Source: Sesamum alatum (Eukaryota > Streptophyta > Magnoliopsida > Lamiales > Pedaliaceae). Taken from it: 64,000 bases of DNA. Position 1 is the stretch's first letter; each line of letters opens with the position of its first letter. The notes under the pieces are model-generated. The model made no database searches. It was not told the DNA's origin and saw nothing but the letters and a program-made list of their open reading frames with translations. Made by a program: the position numbers and the translations under genes. The DNA is taken from NCBI GenBank assembly GCA_034509735.1, contig JACGWO010000004.1:22425395-22489394 (forward strand), given 5' to 3'. Positions 1 through 12,030 of this stretch are shown here, piece after piece.

Positions 1-281
1 AAGATTCCTTAACTTGGAGATTTTCAGACAGATTCGGCGGAACTGATTTCATGGACCTATCTCCAAGCGTAGTCCCAGTACCCGAAATGTGATCTCAGTC
101 TGTGGGCTTTCTTTGTGTAGCGAACAGTAATAAAGCAGTTAAAATGAACACAGACAAAGTATGTGCCAGATGAATTTCTCTTTCTTATTCATCAAGGTTT
201 TATCAAAACTTTGAAATTGTTCAGACATAGGTTACAATTCGCCTAACAAGATCGGTTTCATGGTCACCTATTCTAACAGGC
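1..281. repeat. Direct repeat, copy 1
   Basis: This stretch recurs at about 883-1136 in the same orientation, with scattered substitutions and a deletion of about 45 bases in the second copy (the part around 55-90 is missing there). Shared landmarks include the 'gtgtagcgaacagt' block and the block ending in 'ggtcacctattctaaca'. On the minus strand, 240-520 has a weak resemblance to a retrotransposon gag start (Pro-rich then ALRR-like), but stops interrupt it and I do not rely on it. Confidence 0.75.
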
Positions 282-882
282 ACATGGGCTCTCCTCAAGG
301 CCTCATAGTGGGCTTTTATACCTAAGGTCACCGGCGGTTGTGGAATTACTTGGGCTTGCTACTGATTCTGAGTTTGAACTACTGTTTGGGCCACTACAGC
401 AGCTATGGCAATCAAGTCCTCCTATCTAATCCCTGATAGGCATGTGGTGGCATTTGAGGAGGAACGGGTGGTGGTGGCATCAGAGGATGCAGAGGGGGTT
501 CCTCATGAAAGCCAAGCAAAGGCGTGTGGATCGGCCCGAAAGTAGCACGAATGCGGAAGCGCGGTATAATTAAAATTTGCAAGAATTTAAACATGCATAA
601 ACGATATAGAATAAACACGTTCAAGGGGTGTTCCCTTGAATCTCCGGGCGTTCGATGTATCTCATGAATATTAAAACATACGTAGATTTCATGGAGGCCT
701 TAGGGTTTAAAGAAAGGGGCGAAAACATTAAACCAGAAACCTACCGATTGTCGTTTTTGTCTTCAAGCTGCTACTCGCATTGTTCCCCGTTTTGCTCCAA
801 CATCTCGACTTTAAGACCCTCTAATTCGTACACGCAATCCGCCCACGTATCTTGCTCCTCGTGCTAGCGAAAGAACAAGTGT

Positions 883-1136
883 ATATGATATTTCCTTGAC
901 TTGGAGATTTCCAGACTGATTCGGGGGAACTGATTTCATGGAAATGTGATTTTAGTCTGTGGGCTTTGTTTGTGTAGCGAACAGTTATAAAGCTGATAAA
1001 GTGAACACAAACAAAGTATGTGCCAAATGAATTTTCACTTTCTTATTCATCAAGGTTTTATCAAAAATTTTGAAATTGTTCAGACATAGGTTACAATTCG
1101 CCTACCAAGATTGGCTACATGGTCACCTATTCTAAC
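883..1136. repeat. Direct repeat, copy 2
   Basis: Second copy of the repeat at 1-281. The pair could be duplicated interior of an LTR element or LTR remnants; no clear TG...CA ends, primer site or TSD were seen. The 1137-1539 stretch that follows holds no gene I can recognise. Confidence 0.75.
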
Positions 1137-1539
1137 ACCTCATTGCAGTTGTCAATCGGGGTTGCGTAGCGGATTTCTGTATGGTCTCCTAGGTCTACCA
1201 ACCATTATCCTATTAGAAGATAGGTAGGGGGTAGCTATTTAGCGAAATAGATCCAAACGAGCCTTGCAGTGAATGTTAATATGCACGTAGCATTGTGTTT
1301 AAGTCCATAGTACAACTAATTGGGAAATTAAATATATTGCTTCATAAAAATATCCAATACTTGGTTCTCTAATTAAGAAAAGCTAAAATAAAACTTAACA
1401 TTTTACGAGCACACGCTAATGCATAACCAACTTAAATTTAATCAGTAGCATAACCTAATGAGTAATGGAGTCTAGTATTTCCTAACACACTAAAGTGTAT
1501 GGCTTATTCACTCCATCCACAATCTTAGCAAGTGAATCT

Positions 1540-2039
1540 NNNNNNNNNNNNNNNNNNNNNNNNNNNNNNNNNNNNNNNNNNNNNNNNNNNNNNNNNNNNN
1601 NNNNNNNNNNNNNNNNNNNNNNNNNNNNNNNNNNNNNNNNNNNNNNNNNNNNNNNNNNNNNNNNNNNNNNNNNNNNNNNNNNNNNNNNNNNNNNNNNNNN
1701 NNNNNNNNNNNNNNNNNNNNNNNNNNNNNNNNNNNNNNNNNNNNNNNNNNNNNNNNNNNNNNNNNNNNNNNNNNNNNNNNNNNNNNNNNNNNNNNNNNNN
1801 NNNNNNNNNNNNNNNNNNNNNNNNNNNNNNNNNNNNNNNNNNNNNNNNNNNNNNNNNNNNNNNNNNNNNNNNNNNNNNNNNNNNNNNNNNNNNNNNNNNN
1901 NNNNNNNNNNNNNNNNNNNNNNNNNNNNNNNNNNNNNNNNNNNNNNNNNNNNNNNNNNNNNNNNNNNNNNNNNNNNNNNNNNNNNNNNNNNNNNNNNNNN
2001 NNNNNNNNNNNNNNNNNNNNNNNNNNNNNNNNNNNNNNN
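1540..2039. other. Assembly gap (500 N)
   Basis: Exactly 500 N bases, a size that suggests a fixed-length scaffold gap rather than a measured one. Open frames crossing it are artefacts. Confidence 0.99.
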
Positions 2040-2142
2040 AACGATGTAATCCCGTAAGCAAAGTCATTTCAATGCAAAAAAGTTTGCGCAACACCCTAAA
2101 CAACAACCAAAAAATAATGGGTGTACAATATATGTATTTACC

Positions 2143-2494
2143 TTAGGTGGAGTCGTTGCCTTCTAGAGTCTTCAAAATAGACCAGTCTATATTTGAAATC
2201 GAGTTATGTGCATTGGACACGACTAGAACAGAGGCAGAGGGGTTGTATGGGTTGTTGATACAACTTCCTATTGTAAGGAAACCACTTCCGCCTTTGCGGT
2301 GCATTTTTATAGTCAAACCATAATTGCAAAGATAGGGAGTCATAAGTTCAATCAAACATCCAAAAGACACATCCAAGTTAGATTGAATTCTATAAGGTAA
2401 TTGGTCAGACAGAGTTATGACCACTTACTTTGTGGGTACAAAAGACAATGTAGCTAATCCTTTGACGAAAGGACTTGATATGTCTTTAATTTAA
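2143..2494 (+). pseudogene. Ty1/copia RNase H C-terminal remnant
   Basis: Three-frame reading of the plus strand gives broken copia RNase H: a 'LYGLLIQLPIV'-like segment near 2240-2275, then a good C-terminal match at 2425-2494 in which the typical 'NVANPLTKGLDM' motif is followed by a stop. Stops and frameshifts lie between, so it is dead. It is followed by about 560 bases of 3' untranslated sequence, a polypurine tract and an LTR. The rest of the pol gene would lie in or beyond the assembly gap. Confidence 0.8.
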
Positions 2495-3053
2495 AATCCA
2501 GAATCGAGATGTGACTGAAACCCAATAACGACATGTATGTGATGACTACCCAACTTTCTAAACGAAGATCCCATGAAGAAGGTTCAATATGGTACAAAAA
2601 AGATGTGGAGTACGTCCGAGTATCTAAAACTAGACTGATACTTTATATCTGAAGTCTATCCCATGTGATTCTGGCAGGTGTTGTAAACAACTTGTAAAGT
2701 AAGACTATAACTCTGAATGAGATTGAGTCTCTTACACAAGATGAAAGCATTGCATCCACAGAGATGCCCAACTTAGTGAATGTAGTTGTTTTGTACCAAC
2801 CAAGGGAATGAGTTTCTCCTAAACATGAAACATGATCGGGACCCATGGCCTTTAGTGTCAACCCTAAAGATCAATACATAGCCAGTAGCTTGTTGTTAAT
2901 AAAACATTGTCACAACCATGGACTCAAATTCAAGATTTAGTTCCATTTAACCCGGTGGCTACCGAAGATAGATAACTTAGATAATGGTTACCATAAGGTA
3001 TCACTATTGAAAGCAAGTTATGATAGCTTGAGTCAATCTCAAATTTATGAATT

Positions 3054-3063
3054 TGTGGGGGAT
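3054..3063 (+). other. Polypurine tract of copia element
   Basis: The G-rich run 'tttgtgggggat' sits directly before the TGTTGTAG start of the LTR, which is where the plus-strand primer of an LTR retrotransposon belongs. Confidence 0.65.
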
Positions 3064-3955
3064 TGTTGTAGTTGGTATGATTAAATGTCAATTTGGTACA
3101 ATTTTAAAATAATAAATTGGATGCCAATTAAGGTGATTCCATAGATTAGATTGTAAAGGAGAATGAGAATGTGTTGTTAATCCATATTGAAAGTTTGAGG
3201 GATTGAGTTGTGCTTTCGAAAGTATATAAAGAGAAGGGTTGTAATAAATTAACTATCAGCTTGTCCCACATTAGAAATCTTCTAAAGAAATCATCTTTTT
3301 ATATTAAGTCCAAAACTTTACAGCAGTTGAAGTGTAGACAAGAGATTATAGCGTACTTGGGGAAACCTTGCCCATCGCCGCCTGCCGATCCTGACACGGA
3401 CCGGGTGCGGACGTTAAGGTGAATATGTCAGTATCCATCTTTCTCGCAAAATTTTTGAATTAATCTGGAATTTAAACCTGACAATTTTAAAATACTTTCA
3501 GCATTAAATTTACAGTTTTAAACTGTTAAATATTTTTTGGAATTCTGAAACGAATCATTTTTCGGTGTAGTTCTATGTTAATGGATGTTAAAGACTGGAG
3601 GTTCTATAAATAGAGTTGCCTCCAAAAGAGAACACACAAACACTTACACACTTCTGCAAATATACTCTTCTCTCTGCTTTCTCTCCCTCACTAGTTTCTT
3701 GGTTCGGTTTTTTTCAAGTTTTGGTGACTGAGCTATTGATCGATCAGGATTCTAATGCAATGCAGTGTTGCAATCCTGTACCATCTTATCCTGGAAGAAG
3801 TGGCGTTACACCCGGTGTACATGGAAATGGTACATCTAATTTCTTCAAAGCAAACATATTAATTTGTGATTTAGTTGTTGTACATGGGTTGTTACAATAC
3901 AGCAACTATCGAACTGAGTTTACTATTAATTGTTTCCAGTATAAACAACACATCT
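3064..3955 (+). mobile_element. 3' LTR of the copia element (right edge uncertain)
   Basis: It begins TGTTGTAG directly after the polypurine tract. A TATA box at 3604-3612 and a pyrimidine-rich stretch at 3660-3700 mark U3/R. No second LTR is available (the 5' part is lost at or beyond the gap), so the right edge is a guess: a CA near 3952 is one option and the LTR could run to about 4010. The 113-codon frame at 3616-3957 is within the LTR and has no recognisable domain. Confidence 0.6.
3604..3612 (+). promoter_or_regulatory. LTR TATA box
   Basis: TATAAATAG, positioned about 540 bases into the LTR, the expected U3 promoter position. Transcription would start about 30 bases downstream. Confidence 0.55.
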
Positions 3956-5641
3956 AAGTGTTGTGTTTTCGTGTTCCTAATTGTTTGTTTGCAAACTCTG
4001 TTCAACAAAACTTCGATTCAAAATGTTTTATATTCAAACGTTCAATTTTCTACCGCATTGAAATATTATTATTTCCAATAGAGAAAGTGTAAATCTCGTG
4101 TTTTGGATGACAAAGTGTAATAGAAAACAATTTAGATAGAAATGTGTAACAGAACACCAAAGTCAGATGATAAACTATAAGGGTTTATATCACTTTTTCA
4201 TCATGTTTACTGCTCATCAAATTTAATTATCATCGCTAAATATCCATTAAAATTAATGGAATTATCCAAAATATATATATATATATATATTCCTTTGTTG
4301 GAGAATTGATGGCTTGAGCACTCCACCAAACACATTCATTAATTTTTTTATTGAAATGAAATGTTACTTATAGTAATAGAGAAATAAAAAGATGTTAAAA
4401 CATATCAGAATCTTGCTTAAAAATCTCAAAATAACATAATAGCCATTTCACGTTCTTATAAAATTCCTATATCCGGATACCAAAAAATTAAAACATAATC
4501 AACAATAATAATCACCACGCATAAATATACATAAAAGATCCATAAAAGTACAAAATAAGTATATAAGAGCAGTTTCGAATATATTCTAAACATCAGTTAA
4601 AAATAAATCATTCAAACATTGTTCCATCACAATTTGCTTGTCTTTTTTTTTTTTTTTTTTTTCCCTCCTTATTCCCACTTCCACTAGAAACTAAGTAAGA
4701 TTCGAATAAGTCAAAAATCAAGAAATATATCTGATTTAGTGGTGAAGCCACCAACTTTCCAGCAAAAAGACCTAACTGTGAATTCGCCTTAATTAGCACT
4801 TATACGTTTTTTTGTTTTATTATTTTTTTTTTACAAATTCATTAAGTTTTAACGAATATTTAAAGATCATATTTGATGGAATCTTAAAACATGAGGAATT
4901 AAGCCTAATGAGGGATAAACATGAGGGATCAAATCCGAATAAGTAGTATAGTTGAGGGACCAAAAATAATATTAACACTAAACTATAACTTACCCGTGTG
5001 TATATAGTACTCAATTATTATTATATAATTACGATGAAATTATTCACTTGTTATCATAATGATAGATACACTATTTTAATTTATAAATTTAATAATAATA
5101 AAAATATACAAAAGTTAAAAGCTCCTGAGCTTATCAACAACCTGACGGCAGAACATACTACTTTGAACATACCACCACATACATTGATAGAAGGAATAAT
5201 TCATGCATGATAAGTGTATTTACCTCTCTGGTTGATACTTTACACATTATTTTGCAACAAATCATTAACAGTTATTTATTTTGCACAATTAAAATATTAA
5301 ACTGTTTTTTGTACTTAGTATGTTTTTAATATATTATATAAATCTGTAAGTGCACGTGCGGTAATACACTTACACAAATTATATATAATATATAACCCTC
5401 TTATCATTAAAATAATAATATAAAATTTATAAAATAAGTTTATTCTTTTAATGAAGTTGAATATTGATAAGTATATTTGTATGTTTGAGATATTCCAAAA
5501 ATTAAAACATACATAATTTTATTAATGATTACTTGTCTATTAAAAGTGACATCTTTTTAAATATAGTCAGAAACTTATGTTGATATTCTGTTTTCAGAAT
5601 GATATAAAATATATATATATATATATCTTTTGGTATTCTAA
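3956..5641. other. A+T-rich stretch without genes
   Basis: Nothing coding is seen. It holds an (AT)n microsatellite near 4268-4290, a T-run near 4645-4662, and a short stem (GTAAGTG ... CACTTAC) near 5347-5374 beside a CACGTGCGG motif that resembles a Helitron 3' hairpin but lacks the CTAG end. Confidence 0.6.
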
Positions 5642-5993
5642 AGGGGGAAAGCAATTTCCGCCCCATAATTTAGGTTTTTTATACTTTTATTCCCATCAAT
5701 TATGGAATTCTCATTTTTTATCGTAAATTTAAAAAGTAGTACTTTTGTCTTATGGTACTTTTCTGTTAGATAATTAACGAAAAGGTCATGTGGCCATTAG
5801 GTTTTCGAACTAATCACTTAACGGTCATGGGCTAAGGATGTGATTTTCGCCATTAAATCTCTAATGGAAAGATTTTATTAGAGTAAAAGTGTTATTTTTT
5901 AAAAATTACAAAATCAAAAGTGATAATTTTATAACCAATGGAACAAAAACTATAAAGACTCTAAGTTATAGAACAAAAAAATACTATTTCCCT
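5642..5993. mobile_element. Mutator-like MITE, 352 bp
   Basis: Imperfect long inverted arms (left AGGGGGAAAGCAATTTC, right read in reverse AGGGAAATAGTATTTTT) are bounded by a perfect 9-bp duplication GTATTCTAA at 5633-5641 and 5994-6002. A 9-bp TSD is the hallmark of Mutator-like elements. No coding capacity. Confidence 0.8.
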
Positions 5994-6156
5994 GTATTCT
6001 AATATTGTAAGGGGCCTCTTTGGTCAGTCTAATGACACAAATTCAGGTCGCATCCTAAACCCATAAGAATATTAGCTGAGATCTAGAACAAGTTTGCCCG
6101 CGTCTCAAGTTTTGACAAAACCACTTAAATCCAACTGGTTGTTGTTTCTATTTTTA

Positions 6157-6992
6157 GGGTTCGTTTGGTACAAATGAGATGAAAGGAGGATGGGGAGGAA
6201 AAAAAATAATAGTTTTCTTTTAAATTGTTTAGTAAGACTGAAAGGAGTATAAATCTCAAATACTTCTCCTTGTTTGGTACGAGAAAAATATATTAAGAAG
6301 AAAAGACTAATTTTTGTAATTTTACTGTTTAACCATTTTTCTTCATTTTGTATTAGAAAATAAACAAGTTAATATCGTACTAATATAATTTTAGTATATC
6401 AAAGATTTTAAAACCTTATTAATAAAAATATATATGAAACAAGAACAATAATATTTTTTATTAATAAAAGTATTTATCAAAATGAATACTATTCATTTAT
6501 TCTAAACTATTTGTTTAAATAAAATATAAATTACTATCAATGCCCTCAAATGAAGAATCCAAATTCAAATATCAGGACCTTCGTTGGTACCAAAAATTCT
6601 GAAAACCAGCAATGCGAAGTATGTTTACATGATTGTTGACTTCGACGCAGTAGTTTTTCCAACAACTTGGTAATCTAGTATTTGGAGATTATGTACGGTA
6701 TAATTATCAGTGGTAAAGAGAAAAGAATTGGAGGAAAATATATATATATATATATATGGGCAATATAGTAAATAAAATAAAATATATATGTATTTGTCTT
6801 TTTGGCCTTATACTTCCATTTTTCCGCCCAATTCCGGACGGAAACAAAATTAATTTCCGGAAGGGTTTCATATACATCCAGTTTTACCTCCCTTCCATCT
6901 TTTTCTCCAAACCAAACACTAAACTTTTTCTTATACATCTCCTTTATTCTACGTTTTCAATACTCCCACTTTCGCCCCAACCAAACATTCCT
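6157..6992. mobile_element. Tourist-like MITE (PIF/Harbinger type), copy 1
   Basis: An 836-bp element with ends GGGTTCGTTTGG and, in reverse, AGGAATGTTTGG, flanked by the 3-bp TSD TTA at 6154-6156 and 6993-6995. A second copy of about 887 bp sits at 48938-49824 with the same internal landmarks ('ttgtttggtacgagaaaa', 'tgtattagaaaataaacaag'). The TTA/TAA TSD and GTTTGGT-type ends fit the PIF/Harbinger superfamily. Small frames within it are not genes. Confidence 0.85.
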
Positions 6993-7147
6993 TTAACATT
7001 CTACTTGCTTCACAGGAGTAGAGTGTATCTAAGCTGGATAATGTTTGGATATCAAGTTCTAGAGAGGAGTTCAATCAATAAACTTCCATTGTGACTTGGA
7101 GGAATTAATTGCATTTTTGATCCTACATTTTACATTTTCTTTGTAAA

Positions 7148-7833
7148 TGTAGGAATGAATGAGATGGATAGTGCGGGAAATTGTGTATTACAAAGTCGAG
7201 GCAAGAGTTAGATTCTTTATCTTTAAGACAATTATTGCCCCACTCTGGTGCTCACGAAATCGGCAATTTGTCTCCCAAGATACAACGACTTTATATCTCA
7301 AAGTAGCAGCACTACAAACTTTGAGAAACGACGAACCAAACGATATTTTGAAACTCTCTTGCTAAACTCTATTTGCAGAATGCTTTGTATGCTTAAGAAT
7401 GCTATGAATGAGTTGAATCCTATCATCCATTCCTAACATCCATAAAATGTTAAATGAAAATGACATGAGAGTGCTTATTTATAGGAGTTGGAAATGTGTT
7501 TCGAACAAACATGTCCAATCAGAAAAGATGCCTTTGAAAGGTTATGACCTTTCATCCGAATGGACGCATCATTTCACCCAAAGGACATACCATTTCACTC
7601 CAATGGACGCATCATTTCATCCAAATGGTTTCATCCAATGGACATATCATTTCAACCAAAGGACACACCCATTAGGTTGATTAGACACGACCGGATGATG
7701 ATTGCGGCCCATCAACCATCATCTACGTGTCACGAGCTGAGATGAGCTATCACGAGTTTGTTATGCGTCGCACATTGTAACCAATCACTTGTCACGATTT
7801 ATTCTTTAATTTATCATTCACCATTTTCGAACA
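7148..7833 (-). repeat. 3' LTR of the deleted copia element
   Basis: Aligns along its length with 9483-10169. On the minus strand it starts TGTTCGAAAATGG just after the purine-rich 'tgtagggga' tract (7834-7842). It contains a TATA-like ATAAATA on the minus strand near 7476-7483. Confidence 0.92.
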
Positions 7834-9482
7834 ATCCCCTACATGAATGAAAATTAATGCATATGAGCATGCAGATACTTAAGAGAGTTTCAACCGAAAA
7901 GTCATTACATCAGGATAGGTAGTTTGTGGCTTTGAATCTTCCTTAGGTGAATACCATCGGATTTACTTGGCTAATCAGTGAACATGATGTCTTGAACTGT
8001 GTCAGCCGTTGGTGTAAACCAAGACAATAGTACCTCCACAATGCCTTCTCTAATATCTTTGGTTCTCACGGTTGAGTCCGTTTTGGCCCTGGACTCCATC
8101 TTGGATTCATAAGTGTTTTACATTTGAAGCGGCCCGTCTTCACACTTATAAGGTGATCTCCTATAATGTTCTTGATTTAGAATAGGAATCATTAAAAGCT
8201 TATAGCTTAACCTCTACGCTTTTATTGACAGCACTTTTTGTCATAGGAATGGGAAGGAGTAAAACTCTAAGTGCTTTCCACAATCTTTATAACTTAGTTG
8301 TCCCATTGAACCAAGATCTTGGGATCTCTAGTCAACAAGATTGGGTTACCGCTATAAAGATTTAATTATCGGGTTTTAATCCCATTCCCCTCGACGAACA
8401 GTATACTTGATCTCTAGAAAGGCCTTTCATTAATGGACCCGCTAAATTATCCTTTAACTTTATATAGTCAATAGATATGATTTCATTAGAGATCTTAATC
8501 TCTACTATTACGTCAGCTAAATCTTATGTCTTTCATATCAAAATATTTTGCCAATACTTTCTTGGTAGAGATTGCTTCCCTTTGTCAACATAGCTTCTAC
8601 ATATAGATCGACTCTGGCAAAGGAGTTAGAAGTGTCTTTAATATAGACACATCTATCACGCTCGTTGACCTTGAAGTCACGTGACAACATTGTTTGTCAA
8701 ATTTTTTGTGTCATTTGTTAGGAGCTTGTTTGAGCCCATACAACGATTTGACGAGTCTACAGGCCTTCTTTTCTTGGCCTGGAATGACAAACCCTTCAGG
8801 TTGTTCCATGTAAACCTCTTCATCTAACTTGCCATTCAAGTAATTTTTGAATTCTTCCATATCAGAGGTAGCTTTTCAATTATAGCAGCTACTTGGAAGG
8901 ATTCACTACCGAGCCTCATTCCTTCTGCATGCAGATCATGTAAGATCATTTGGAATTCTTGGACTTGGCTCATTACCGTTTTGGAATACACCATTTTGAA
9001 TTTCAAGAAATTCCCGACTATGAATTTCTTCAAGCCGACATCCTTCGTTTTGTATTTCTTTTTCAAGAATTTTCAAAGGGCTTTTGCACTCTTGGTTGAG
9101 CCATCCATATACGTTGTACAAAATATCGCTCAAGCCATTGAGGATGTAGTTTCTGCATAGAAAATTCCCATGTCCCTATGCATCAAAAGCAACCCTTTGT
9201 TGGGGATCAGTTTCCTCCTTAGAAACAACGGGGGCTTCCTCACTTAAGAACCTAGCTAGGTTCAACGTGGTGAGTTAAAACAACATCTTTTGATGCCATC
9301 TCTTAAAGTCGTTACCTGAGAATTTCTCCGGCCTTTCTCCTTGGGCAGCAATCGGTTGTGGCACATGTAGTTGGACAACCATAGTAGCCAGATTAACAAC
9401 AGCAGATCCAGTTGCCATAGCTGGATTGGTAGCAACAGATTCACTCGTCATAATACACAATGACAGATAATTGTCTTAAACT
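7834..9482 (-). pseudogene. gag-RT fusion remnant of copia polyprotein
   Basis: Minus strand. From 9460 leftward there is a copia gag start (EKFSGNDFKRWHQKMLF motif), interrupted by stops, and then the UBN2-type gag segment at 9066-8836 (FQVAAIIEKLP). At about 8840 the frame passes without a gap into reverse transcriptase (LDEEVYMEQPEGF, then SLYGLKQAP near 8720), followed by a decayed RT tail to about 8480. Everything between gag and this RT segment, that is zinc knuckle, protease and integrase, is missing. The joint falls where the two parent sequences share a short 'tacttgaatgg'-like stretch, which suggests deletion by microhomology or template switching. Stops and shifts make it non-functional. 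Confidence 0.85.
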
Positions 9483-10169
9483 TGTAGGAATGAATGAGAT
9501 GGATAGTGCGGAAAATTTTTGTATTACGAAGTCAAGGCAAGAGTTAGACTCTCTATCTTTAAGACAATTATTGCCCCGCTCTGGTGCTCACGAAATCGAC
9601 AATTTGTCACCTAAGATACAACGACTTTATATCTCAAAGTAGCAGCACTGCAAACTTTGAGAAACAGCGAACCAAACGATATTTTGAAACTCTCTTGCTA
9701 AACTCTATTTGCAGGATGCTTTGTATGCTTAAGAATGCTATGAATGAGTTGAATCCTATCATCCATTCCTAACATCCATAAACTGTTAAATGAAAATGAC
9801 ATGAGAGTGCCTATTTATAGGAGTCGAAAAGGTGTTTCGAACGGACATGTCCAATCAGATAAGATGCCTTTGAAAGGTTATGACCTTTCATCTGAATGGA
9901 CGTATCATTTCACCCAAAAGACATACCATTTCACTCCAATGGACGCATCATTTCATCCAAAGGGTTTCACCCAATGGACACATCATTTCAACCAAAGGAC
10001 ACACCCATTAGGTTGATTAGACACAACCGGATGATGATTGCGGCCCATCAACCACCATCTACGTGTCACAAACTGTCATGAACTATTACAAGTTTGTTAT
10101 GCGTCGCACATCGTAACGAATCACTTGTCACGATTTAATTTTTAATTTATTATTCACTATTTTTCAACA
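9483..10169 (-). repeat. 5' LTR of the deleted copia element
   Basis: Mate of 7148-7833. On the minus strand it ends ...TTCATTCCTACA at 9483. The following bases (AGTTTAAGACAATTATC) do not match the usual initiator-Met-tRNA primer site, so the primer binding site is unclear or mutated. Confidence 0.92.
9811..9820 (-). promoter_or_regulatory. LTR TATA box
   Basis: CTATAAATAG on the minus strand inside the 5' LTR, conserved in the other LTR; the probable promoter of the element. Confidence 0.55.
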
Positions 10170-10174
10170 GTAAA

Positions 10175-10765
10175 TATAGTCCCACATTTTTCGACATATT
10201 CATTTTTGTCCCATATGTTAAAATTTAAATAGTCGCTGTATTTTTTGTCATATTTTTAAATTTTTGGAGGAATTGACCGCACGAATTAAGCTCCGATGTG
10301 TTAATTATATATTTAATTCATTATTATATGTGTGTTAAAGTATATATGTATGTACACACAAAAAAAAAAAAAAAAAGTCTCTTTTGGCTAATGATGTAAT
10401 GATGAGTAGCAAATAGACATAGTAGCACGTGAAATATCATTAGCCATAATTATGGACTTATATCAGCGTAAAAGTTGTGTTCCATAAATGAACAAACCTG
10501 TTTGCTAATTGAATTATTCTTTGACCCGTTGATTACTAATAGGGGCGATGAAATGATTATCTTTGTATTTAGTGATAAAAAAAAGTTAGTTTATTGTAAT
10601 AATAATATTTGTAATTTTAATAGTAACAGATACTTCATAAGAATTATCATTATCAATAACGGGAGACAGAAATTATTTATAAAATTATCATTTACAAATA
10701 ATTCAATTTATGAAACTATATCAGAAAGGTGCAAAAGCGCCCAAGAAACAAAGTAAATATATCTA
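10175..10765. other. Stretch without genes
   Basis: A+T-rich. 10175-10310 looks like the other side of the MITE-like sequence split by the copia insertion. An A-run lies at 10361-10377. The 93-codon frame at 10475-10756 has no recognisable domain and a low-complexity, A+T-driven composition. Confidence 0.5.
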
Positions 10766-11329
10766 TCTATACTCTATATAAATGTGTGAATACTCAAGTT
10801 GTTTGTTCCCTATTGTGAAAAGATAAATATGCCCTTATTTAAATAGTATTAATTATTATATTGCAGATTCTGGAATTTTTAACAATTTAAAATTCTAAAT
10901 ATACTAAACCTCATCCATATAAATTTAGGATAAAAAACTTAAATCGTGAATTATGAATAAATCCAATTACACAGAATTTTAATAACCTACTTCTAATCGT
11001 GAATCATGAATGAGCCCAATTACATAGACCTGTAACGCATTAAATTTTAATAACAGTCACAGAAAATTATATTATAAAATTAGTTATAGAAAAAATAAAA
11101 TTCTATAAGAAAAATGTTTAAGAGTTTTAATTGCTCTAAACTACTTAGAGAATAAATAACATATTGAACTAAAGAAAATGAATATGCCAAATAATATTTC
11201 AACATAATTACTTTGCTAGAAGAAATCTTAATTATATTAAGAAAGTTTTAATTTAGCATGACACATTAAAATTTAAAATAAACTACACATGAAAAATATA
11301 TAAAATACTAATCTAAACTTAAATATATA

Positions 11330-12030
11330 CATATATATAATAACGAATAAATATCAAAATTTAATTACAAATTAAAATTGACATATGGGTATGATATTAT
11401 TGAATTGAAATTTCTGCTAAAAATTCAACTATTGAGTGAATCTCGTAGTACTTGATTTTTAGTATTAGATAATCCTAAATACTTTACTTTTATATCTATT
11501 ATTATTTATATTAATTAATGGCATAAAAGTATTACAACAGCAAATATGACATAAAAAATTAAGTTGTAACATAATATATTATTGAATAAGAAATAGATTA
11601 TACCAATCACTGCATATGAAAATAAGATTAAGAAATCAAACTAAAAATATATAGAATTAAAAATTACAATATAAAGGCCAAAAATAAAATTTTATATAAT
11701 AATATTTCAAAATTTAGAAGGTAATAAAGTATGCAAATAATACTTTGACAATATTTAAAAGTTGATACTGGAATATAATTCATTAGGATCTTACAATACA
11801 AAATATTGTCCCATTAAATTATATTTTTATAGTAATAGTCAATAAATAATTAGTTTATAATCTTTTAGTGTTAATAAATTAAAAATCAACGATATTCAAA
11901 ATATAGTAAAAGAAAACATATTACATACACAAACATAATATCGTAAAATCAAACAATAGCAAAAAGACACAACAAAACCTACGAATAAACATTGATCAGT
12001 TTTATTAAAATGAAATTTCTTCTAAACTGG
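11330..12030. repeat. Internal duplication of the Helitron, unit 1
   Basis: Landmarks such as 'caactattgagtgaatctc', 'aataatatttcaaaatttag' and 'taggatcttacaatacaaa' recur in the same order in 12790-13330. Confidence 0.75.

Larger units (their letters stand above)
7148..10169 (-). mobile_element. Ty1/copia LTR element, internally deleted, complete ends
   Basis: Two direct LTRs (7148-7833 and 9483-10169) enclose 1.65 kb, and the whole is flanked by the perfect 5-bp TSD GTAAA at 7143-7147 and 10170-10174. LTRs start TGTAGGAATG and end TTCGAACA or TTTCAACA in plus-strand reading. The interior reads on the minus strand: gag first, then directly a late part of reverse transcriptase. Protease, integrase and RNase H are absent, so the element is non-autonomous. 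By eye over the first 200 bases the LTRs are roughly 93 percent identical, so the insertion is not very recent. It appears to have landed in a MITE-like stretch at 7100-7142. Confidence 0.93.

Noticed and set aside
412..624. Pro-rich 70-codon minus frame as a gene
   Set aside because: Short, no start context, and lies between two direct repeats; at most a gag-like fragment.
1495..2146. Three long open frames across 1495-2146
   Set aside because: They consist almost entirely of N from the assembly gap.
3616..3957. 113-codon plus frame as a host gene
   Set aside because: It lies wholly within the LTR downstream of the LTR TATA box and matches no domain I know.
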